Shown here: positions 59,366-64,000 of the stretch, one piece after another | How the letters are laid out: every line of letters starts with the position of its first letter | Numbering within the stretch: the first letter of the stretch is position 1 | Origin: Pseudoflavonifractor sp. 524-17 | GTDB lineage: Bacteria > Bacillota > Clostridia > Oscillospirales > Oscillospiraceae | DNA: 64,000 bases | NCBI RefSeq assembly: GCF_009935845.1 | Contig: NZ_QWEK01000018.1 | Coordinates: forward strand, 27,667 to 91,666 | Direction of reading: 5' to 3' | Notes under the pieces: model-generated | Told to the model about the DNA's origin: nothing | Databases searched by the model: none | What the model saw: the letters and a program-made list of their open reading frames with translations, nothing else | Position numbers and translations under genes: made by a program

Positions 59366-60742
59366 ATGAAACATCTCGGAATCGACATCTGCGTGAAAAA
59401 TCTCCCTGAGCTCGACCCTAATTATATTCCTCTCTTTTCCTTCTATGAGTCCTTTCTCCGGGACGCCAAAAAGCCCCTGGCCATCGCGCTGGAGCGCTCC
59501 AATGGACAGGTAGCGGTATACAACACCTTTATTCATGGCACCCCGGACATGGCCCAGGCCGACCAGTACTATGTCAACCGCATCATCAAGACCATGCTCT
59601 GGCTGTACGGCGGGTTCAAGGTCTATCTCAGCGGAGATGACGCCGTCTGCGCCGCCATGCAGGAGGTCTACTCCGCCTCCGGTTCCCAGGCCTTTGACTT
59701 CGACTACATGGCCAACGTGTTCGAGCACCCCTTTGAAGTGGTCTCCTGTGCCCAGGTCCCCGAGGAGAAGGGGGACCCCAAGGCCATCGGCCGCCATCTG
59801 GAGGGCTGCCGCATCGGCTTTGACGCCGGCGGAAGCGACCGGAAGGTCTCCGCCGTCATCGACGGGGAGCCCGTATTCAGCGAAGAGGTGGTCTGGTTCC
59901 CTAAGACCAATTCAGACCCCGACTATCACTACGATGGGATCGTCTCTGCGCTGAAGTCCGCCGCCGCCCATATGCCCCGGGTAGACGCGGTAGGCGTCTC
60001 CTCCGCCGGCGTGTATATCAACAACCGCACCATGAACGCCTCCCTCTTCCTCCAGGTGCCCAAGGATCTCTTTGACGCCAAAGTGAAGGACATCTATATC
60101 CGGGCGATTACCGACACTTTCGGCAATGTGCCCTACGCTGTGTGCAACGACGGCGACGTGTCCGCCCTGGCAGGCGCCATGAACTTGGGTGAGAACAATG
60201 TGCTTGGCATCGCCATGGGCACCAGCGAAGCGGTTGGCTTTGTGGACCCCGAGGGCAACATCACCGGCTGGCTCAATGAGCTGGCGTTCGTCCCAGTAGA
60301 CGCCGCCCCCGCCGCCATGCGGGACGAATGGTCCGGCGACACCGGCTGCGGCGTGAAATACTTCTCCCAGGACTCGGTGATCAAGCTGGCCCCCGCCGCC
60401 GGCATCCAGCTGGATGAAACGCTCTCCCCCGCTGAGAAGCTCAAGGTGGTCCAGGGCCTCATGGCTGAGGACGACAGCCGGGCCGCCGCCATCTACCGCT
60501 CCATCGGCGTCTATCTGGGCCACGCCCTGCGCCTGTACCATCACTTCTATGGCTTCAAGCATGTGCTGCTGCTGGGCCGGGTGATGTCCGGAAAGGGCGG
60601 CGACCTCATCCTGGCCGAGGCCCAGCGTGTCCTGAACGAGGAGTACCCTGATGTGGCCGGCCAGATCAACCTGGCCCTGCCGGACGAAAAGGCCCGCCGG
60701 GTGGGTCAGTCCGTGGCCGCCGCCTCCCTGCCAGAGCTATAA
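59366..60742 (+). CDS. ROK-like sugar kinase with N-terminal extension
   Basis: A 458-residue protein. From about residue 150 it is an ASKHA kinase: IGFDAGGSDRKVSAV (phosphate 1), catalytic Asp in CNDGDVSALAG, and GIAMGTSEAVGF. The ROK zinc motif CxCGxxGC is missing (only TGCGVKYF). About 150 extra N-terminal residues (LAIALERSNGQVAVYNTFIH, YGGFKVYLSGDDAVCAAM) have no recognised domain. In context it should phosphorylate GlcNAc (or ManNAc), filling the only missing step between the AGE epimerase and NagA. AGGAGGGG precedes the ATG. Confidence 0.82.
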   Translation: MKHLGIDICVKNLPELDPNYIPLFSFYESFLRDAKKPLAIALERSNGQVAVYNTFIHGTPDMAQADQYYVNRIIKTMLWLYGGFKVYLSGDDAVCAAMQEVYSASGSQAFDFDYMANVFEHPFEVVSCAQVPEEKGDPKAIGRHLEGCRIGFDAGGSDRKVSAVIDGEPVFSEEVVWFPKTNSDPDYHYDGIVSALKSAAAHMPRVDAVGVSSAGVYINNRTMNASLFLQVPKDLFDAKVKDIYIRAITDTFGNVPYAVCNDGDVSALAGAMNLGENNVLGIAMGTSEAVGFVDPEGNITGWLNELAFVPVDAAPAAMRDEWSGDTGCGVKYFSQDSVIKLAPAAGIQLDETLSPAEKLKVVQGLMAEDDSRAAAIYRSIGVYLGHALRLYHHFYGFKHVLLLGRVMSGKGGDLILAEAQRVLNEEYPDVAGQINLALPDEKARRVGQSVAAASLPEL

Positions 60743-60769
60743 TTTCTCCCAGTCTTTTCCTTTCCAAAG

Positions 60770-60812
60770 CTGGACGGGGCCGTTTTCATGGCCCCGTCCA
60801 GATAATTTTTTA
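60770..60812 (+). terminator. Terminator of the ROK-like gene
   Basis: A 12-bp stem CTGGACGGGGCC/GGCCCCGTCCAG (60770-60801) with an 8-nt loop, followed by ATAATTTTTTA. Confidence 0.88.
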
Positions 60813-60830
60813 TCTTTTTTCACTTTTCTC

Positions 60831-60858
60831 TTGACGAATCCAAAATCTATGCTAAAAT
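60831..60858 (+). promoter_or_regulatory. Promoter of tRNA-Ser
   Basis: TTGACG (60831-60836), 16 bp, TAAAAT (60853-60858), 37 bp before the tRNA 5' end. Confidence 0.65.
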
Positions 60859-60894
60859 AATCTTCGTTGTCTGCCGTGTATCATGGCATCCCGT

Positions 60895-60986
60895 GGAGAG
60901 ATGGCTGAGCTGGTCGAAGGCGCACGATTGGAAATCGTGTAGGCGTTGATAGCGTCTCGAGGGTTCGAATCCCTCTCTCTCCGCCA
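60895..60986 (+). tRNA. tRNA-Ser (anticodon GGA)
   Basis: The acceptor stem GGAGAGA/TCTCTCC closes a class II tRNA. The anticodon arm CACGATTGGAAATCGTG gives anticodon GGA (codons UCC/UCU). There is a long variable arm, the T-arm is GAGGGTTCGAATCCCTC, and CCA is encoded. A decayed conjugative element begins within about 200 bp downstream, consistent with use of this tRNA 3' end as an integration site. Confidence 0.96.
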
Positions 60987-61215
60987 GGCTTCGTTGAGAA
61001 ACGAGCGCAAGCAAAAATCCCGCACTTTAAGGGTATTGCCATAAGAAAACATGAGAAAACCCAGTAAAATCAATGTTTTTTAAGGGCAGCGGAAAGCGGG
61101 ACGGCGCAAACAAGTGAACAACAGCACAGAAAGCGGGCGATGTCGGCAAGACACCGCCCGTTTCTGCGCTCCGGCAAACGCCGCAGATTATGAAAAAAGT
61201 CTGCGGCGTTTTTTC
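60987..61215 (+). other. tRNA/mobile-element junction with hairpins, no gene
   Basis: No gene is seen in this 229-bp stretch. GGGCG...CGCCC (about 61137-61160) and an 11-bp stem AACGCCGCAGA/TCTGCGGCGTT (61177-61210) followed by TTTTTC form a terminator-like structure just before the DUF6017 gene. I could not find a second copy of the tRNA 3' end in the window, so the element's right attachment site is not defined. Confidence 0.55.
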
Positions 61216-62094
61216 ATGTCCAGACACCGAAAGGAGCGGAAAACCACGCCAGTATTCCTCGTGGAAAAGAACAAGGGTTACACGGTGATGTCGAACCACC
61301 ACCTGCGTAACAAAGACCTGTCCCTGAAAGCCAAGGGCCTGCTGTCACAAATGCTGTCACTCCCGGAAGATTGGGATTACACGTTAAAGGGCCTTGCCCT
61401 CATCAACCGGGAGAAGATCGACGCTATCCGGCAGGCTATCCGGGAGTTGGAACAGGCGGGGTACATCGTCCGTTCGCGGGAGCGTGACGAACGGGGACGG
61501 CTGCGGGGCGCGGACTATGTAATCTATGAACAGCCGCAGACGCCGCCTGCATTGGATTTACCTACGTTGGAAAATCCAACACAATTAAATAAAGATATAC
61601 AAAGTAAAGACCCAATAATTACAGGCTCATCAAGTACCTATTCCATCCCCTCCCTGTCACCCCTTCCCGCTGGGGCGGCTGCTGCGGCTTCGCCGCCGGA
61701 AAGGAAGGGAACGGAAGCGGCCACGCAGAGCGCCGCTGAGATTTATCGGGACATCATCAAGGAGAATATCGAGTACGATCATCTCCCGCCCTATTCGCAG
61801 ATCGACCCGGAGGAATTGGACGGCATCGTGGAATTGCTGGTGGAAACCGTCTGCACGGCCCGCAAGACAATCTAGGTGGCCGGTGACGACTACCTCGCCG
61901 AGCTGGTAAAGGCCAAGCTGCTGAAACTCAACAGCGGCCACATCGAGTTTGTCATGGACTGTATGCGGCAGGACACCACGAAAATCCGCAACATCAAGAA
62001 ATATCTGCTGGCGGTGCTGTTCAACGCCCCCAGCACCATGGGAAGCTACTATACCGCCCTCGTCGCCCACGATATGGCGGAGGGGAAAATCTAA
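61216..62094 (+). pseudogene. DUF6017/RepA-N-like mobile-element protein interrupted by TAG
   Basis: The frame encodes a helix-turn-helix protein typical of Tn1549/ICE-type elements (GYTVMSNHHLRNKDLSLKAKGLL; MLSLPEDWDYTLKGLA). After ARKTI the codon TAG (61873-61875) interrupts it, and the same frame continues with VAGDDYLAELVKAKLLKLNS to 62094, as expected for the full-length family (C-terminal DUF6017). It is therefore either a nonsense pseudogene or needs readthrough. The start at 61216 directly follows the terminator-like hairpin and is uncertain. Confidence 0.78.
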
Positions 62095-62115
62095 TCTAAC
62101 AAGGAGGCCCCGACT

Positions 62116-62313
62116 ATGAAACAGGGCGCTTTGATCTTCGACGAGCGGACAGACCGCTACGACATCCGCCTTGGCCTGGCCGACTATTACGGCGGTCTGC
62201 ACGATGTGATGGTGGGCGGGCGCTGGAAGCCCACCCGCATTGAATACGCCGCCGACTGGTATCTGGTGGGCATCTAGGCCAACGATCTGAGCGGCCTGCG
62301 GGTGCGTATCTGA
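62116..62313 (+). pseudogene. DUF5348 protein interrupted by TAG
   Basis: After AAGGAGG the frame encodes MKQGALIFDERTDRYDIRLG and continues through ADYYGGLHDVMVGG to WYLVGI. There TAG (62275-62277) intervenes before ANDLSGLRVRI and the natural TGA. Small DUF5348 proteins are standard cargo of clostridial conjugative transposons. Both this stop and the one in the preceding gene lie in the pentamer CTAGG. Confidence 0.75.
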
Positions 62314-62387
62314 TGCGGATTTACCTGCGGCGGCTGGTAGTGCCGCCTTAGTTTTTATCCCGACTTCTGGCAAAGGAGGTATGACAC

Positions 62388-62639
62388 TTGCAGGAGGAAG
62401 TCACTCAAAAGACCATCGCGTTATCCATAAAAACCGGGAAGCTGACGGCCCAGGTGCTGCAAATGGCCCTGAAAAAGTATTTGGAGGCCAGAAAGCACGG
62501 CCCCAAGCTCCACCACGGCCAGCAGAGTTTGAAGCAGTTGAAGCAGCACGGGGCGGCGCTGTCCGTCCTGCGGGAAGCGGCTGGCCGGAACGTCCAGCGG
62601 GCCAAGGAGAAGATCAGGGAAAGGGGGATGGAGCGATGA
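62388..62639 (+). pseudogene. PcfB/DUF3801 conjugation protein, shortened
   Basis: An 83-residue frame starting TTG (62388) after AAAGGAGG. QEEVTQKTIALSIKTGKLTA and VLQMALKKYLEA match the N-terminus of PcfB (DUF3801), which delivers the relaxase complex to the coupling protein. The family is usually about 150-200 residues; the central part seems deleted and only a basic C-terminal piece (REAAGRNVQRAKEKIRERG) remains. Its stop overlaps the next ATG. Confidence 0.7.
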
Positions 62640-62932
62640 AGCCGGATATAAAGAAAATCATTATCACGAATTTGCCCTATCTGCTGTTTGTCTATCTGTT
62701 CGGCAAGCTGTCGGAGGCGTGGCGGCTGGCGGCGGGGGCGGACGCTTCTCAAAAGCTGGTGCATCTGCTGGACAGCCTGGCGGTGGCGTTCGCCAACGGC
62801 CTGCCCAGCTTCCACCCCTTTGACCTGTGTATCGGCATAGCGGGCGCGGTGCTGGTGCGGCTGGCGGTGTACCTGAAAGGCAAGAACGCCAAGAAATACC
62901 GTCACGGCATGGAGTACAGCAACGCCCGGTGA
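62636..62932 (+). pseudogene. VirD4/TraG coupling protein, N-terminal fragment
   Basis: 98 residues remain of a protein normally about 600 long: the two N-terminal TM helices (ITNLPYLLFVYLFGKLSEA; FDLCIGIAGAVLVRLAVYL) and KGKNAKKYRHGMEYSNAR. The ATPase domain is gone; a stop follows immediately and the next sequence is a recombinase fragment, so a large deletion joins them. Confidence 0.75.
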
Positions 62933-62987
62933 GGTGCATAATCTTAACTGTAAGCAACAACTTATATTGACGCAGGAGGATATGCAC

Positions 62988-63092
62988 ATGAATGATTACA
63001 GCAAAATCACAGCCCTTTACTCCCGCTTATCCGTGGGGGACGAGGACAGGGACGGCGGCGAGAGCAACAGCATACAGAACCAAGAGCTATGA
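62988..63092 (+). pseudogene. Large serine recombinase, N-terminal fragment
   Basis: AGGAGG precedes an ATG encoding MNDYSKITALYSRLSVGDED and then RDGGESNSIQNQEL before TGA, 34 residues in all. YSRLS with the catalytic serine and the SNSIQNQ stretch are the start of TnpX/Tn1549-type integrases (normally over 500 residues). The frame breaks exactly at the edge of an inverted repeat (63090-63125). Confidence 0.78.
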
Positions 63093-63125
63093 TGTAAAGG
63101 GTGGTTTAACCCACCTAGTACATCA
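63090..63125. repeat. Inverted repeat at the recombinase break point
   Basis: TGATGTA (63090-63096) and TACATCA (63119-63125) enclose GGTGG/CCACC. The hairpin begins inside the premature stop codon of the recombinase fragment and may mark the end of an inserted or excised segment. Confidence 0.6.
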
Positions 63126-63239
63126 CGACTGTCAGCTCATTTGTGGCGAATGATGTCGCAGTTGTGAGCAGGGCGGTGATACCGCAGGATTTACGCTTTC
63201 ACAGCAGCATCTACATCACAACACAAAGGAGTTGAGGCC

Positions 63240-63599
63240 ATGGACTTAGGACTGACCTACACAAAAATCGGCGATTATTATTACCCTGACATCACCCTGT
63301 CGGACACCACCAAGTACGAGATCGGCTATTATGGCCGGAAGCATGAGCGGTACTTGAAGGAACACCGCCCCGGCGTATGGGCGAGGCTTGTACTCACCGA
63401 AGGACTTCTCCGGCATCTCCACGAAGTTGACACCGCCTGCAATGAACAGATGGAATATCTCGTAAAAGAAATCGCCAAACGGGAGGGCGTGACCGAGGAC
63501 CTGAAGCGATCAGACCCCATGACCTGGGTGGGGTATATGAATAATATCCACCACCGGGCGGAGGAAATCATTCTTCACGATTTGGTGTACACTCATTGA
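63240..63599 (+). CDS. tnpV: TnpV-family transposon protein
   Basis: A 119-residue protein similar to TnpV of the clostridial Tn4451/Tn4453 family: LGLTYTKIGDYYYPDI, GRKHERYLKEHRPGVW, LHEVDTACNEQMEYLV and PMTWVGYMNNIHHRAEEII. AAAGGAG precedes the ATG by about 9 nt. Its role in transposition is not established. It appears intact, unlike its neighbours, and has a terminator directly behind it. Confidence 0.85.
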   Translation: MDLGLTYTKIGDYYYPDITLSDTTKYEIGYYGRKHERYLKEHRPGVWARLVLTEGLLRHLHEVDTACNEQMEYLVKEIAKREGVTEDLKRSDPMTWVGYMNNIHHRAEEIILHDLVYTH

Positions 63600-63616
63600 A
63601 AACAAAACCTGAATTG

Positions 63617-63649
63617 GACGGAACTGCTTCTGCGGTTCCGTCTTCTTTT
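63617..63649 (+). terminator. Terminator of tnpV
   Basis: An 8-bp stem GACGGAAC/GTTCCGTC (63617-63642) followed by TTCTTTT. Confidence 0.8.
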
Positions 63650-64000
63650 GCGCTTACTTGTAAACAATCCAACGAGCAGGGGGTAAAATAACTGCTTTTC
63701 ATGTGCTTAGTGAGGACGCTGCAAAAGACCACCTCTACAACTGAATGACCATCCCAAAGAGATGCCGTTCCAGGGGAAGTGACGCCATGACAGGAGCGCA
63801 CCAATGGAAAGGACAACGCCGCCGAAAACCCGGGGGCAGGAACCGCTTTGGGGGAGAACGGCACATCACGCGCAAATTGATTCAGAGAGGAGGGAAACAT
63901 TGAGATGATTATCGCTTTAACTTTAGAGTCTGTTTTAAAACTAAGGGATTGTGTGTAAAGTGCCGAGCTGATAAAATGGAGCGCATGAAAAGACATGAAA
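63650..64000. other. Right end of window, no recognised gene
   Basis: No convincing gene. A short Arg-rich + strand frame (about 63745-63902) lacks a ribosome binding site, and a minus-strand frame overlaps tnpV and its terminator; both look spurious. An AGAGGAGGG sequence (about 63885-63893) could serve a gene starting near or beyond the edge. Confidence 0.4.

Noticed and set aside
63568..63996. 142-residue minus-strand frame at the right end
   Set aside because: It overlaps the tnpV 3' end and its terminator, lacks a ribosome binding site and matches no family.
1..64000. CRISPR array, rRNA genes, prophage structural genes or toxin-antitoxin pair
   Set aside because: I looked for regularly spaced repeats, rRNA-like sequence, phage capsid/tail motifs and small overlapping gene pairs and found none I could support.

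Overview
This 64 kb window is GC-rich bacterial chromosome from a low-G+C-lineage (Firmicutes) organism, most probably a gut member of the Oscillospiraceae (Flavonifractor/Lawsonibacter-like). This placement is an inference. It rests on strong AGGAGG-type ribosome binding sites, TTGACA/TATAAT promoters, Spo0A-box-like sites, a SleB-type cell-wall hydrolase, an LTA-synthase family protein, a clostridial TnpV/Tn1549-type mobile remnant and frequent GTG/TTG starts. No 16S gene is present, so the genus cannot be fixed.

Layout. 1-10 kb: a partial GntR/UTRA regulator, a lipoprotein, an XRE regulator, then a housekeeping block read leftwards (DUF512 radical-SAM/PDZ protein, der, plsY, gpsA; yceD-rpmF), a lone fumarase alpha subunit and an imidazolonepropionase-like amidohydrolase. 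A promoter-terminator pair on the + strand near 10 kb encloses no reading frame and looks like a small RNA. 10-16 kb: response regulator, histidine kinase and HtrA-like protease in one unit, then an LTA-synthase family protein. 16-24.4 kb: a nitrate/sulfonate-type ABC importer split into two parts (ATPase+permease, and a lipoprotein next to a Crp/Fnr regulator) around a ferredoxin-DUF4445 ATPase and a diaminopimelate decarboxylase; then two small proteins and an LCP cell-wall ligase.

24.4-39.7 kb is the most unusual part: an NCS2 nucleobase permease, two divergent adenine-deaminase-like proteins, a tryptophanase-family lyase, two overlapping CocE/NonD hydrolases (the second has lost its nucleophile), an APC permease, two paralogous AraC regulators and a cytosine-deaminase-like hydrolase. 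It reads as a catabolic island for an unidentified amino-acid- or nucleobase-like compound.

39.7-48.8 kb: a SleB-type hydrolase with an elaborate promoter (Spo0A-like box plus arrays of GTAAC half-sites), corA behind a leader with a 34-codon upstream ORF and an intrinsic terminator, DUF3842, a polysaccharide polymerase/ligase with a GT4 transferase, ackA, tmcAL and an HxlR regulator. A 268-bp element made of six consecutive hairpins separates this from the sugar region.

49.2-60.8 kb is a sialic-acid/amino-sugar utilisation locus: lipoprotein and two permeases, an MsmK-type ATPase, N-acetylneuraminate lyase, an AGE-type ManNAc 2-epimerase, a ROK-like kinase, NagA, NagB and an RpiR regulator. 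Together these would import free sialic acid and convert it to fructose-6-phosphate. 60.8-64 kb: tRNA-Ser(GGA) followed by the decayed remains of a conjugative element (DUF6017, DUF5348, PcfB, VirD4/TraG and serine recombinase fragments) and an intact tnpV.
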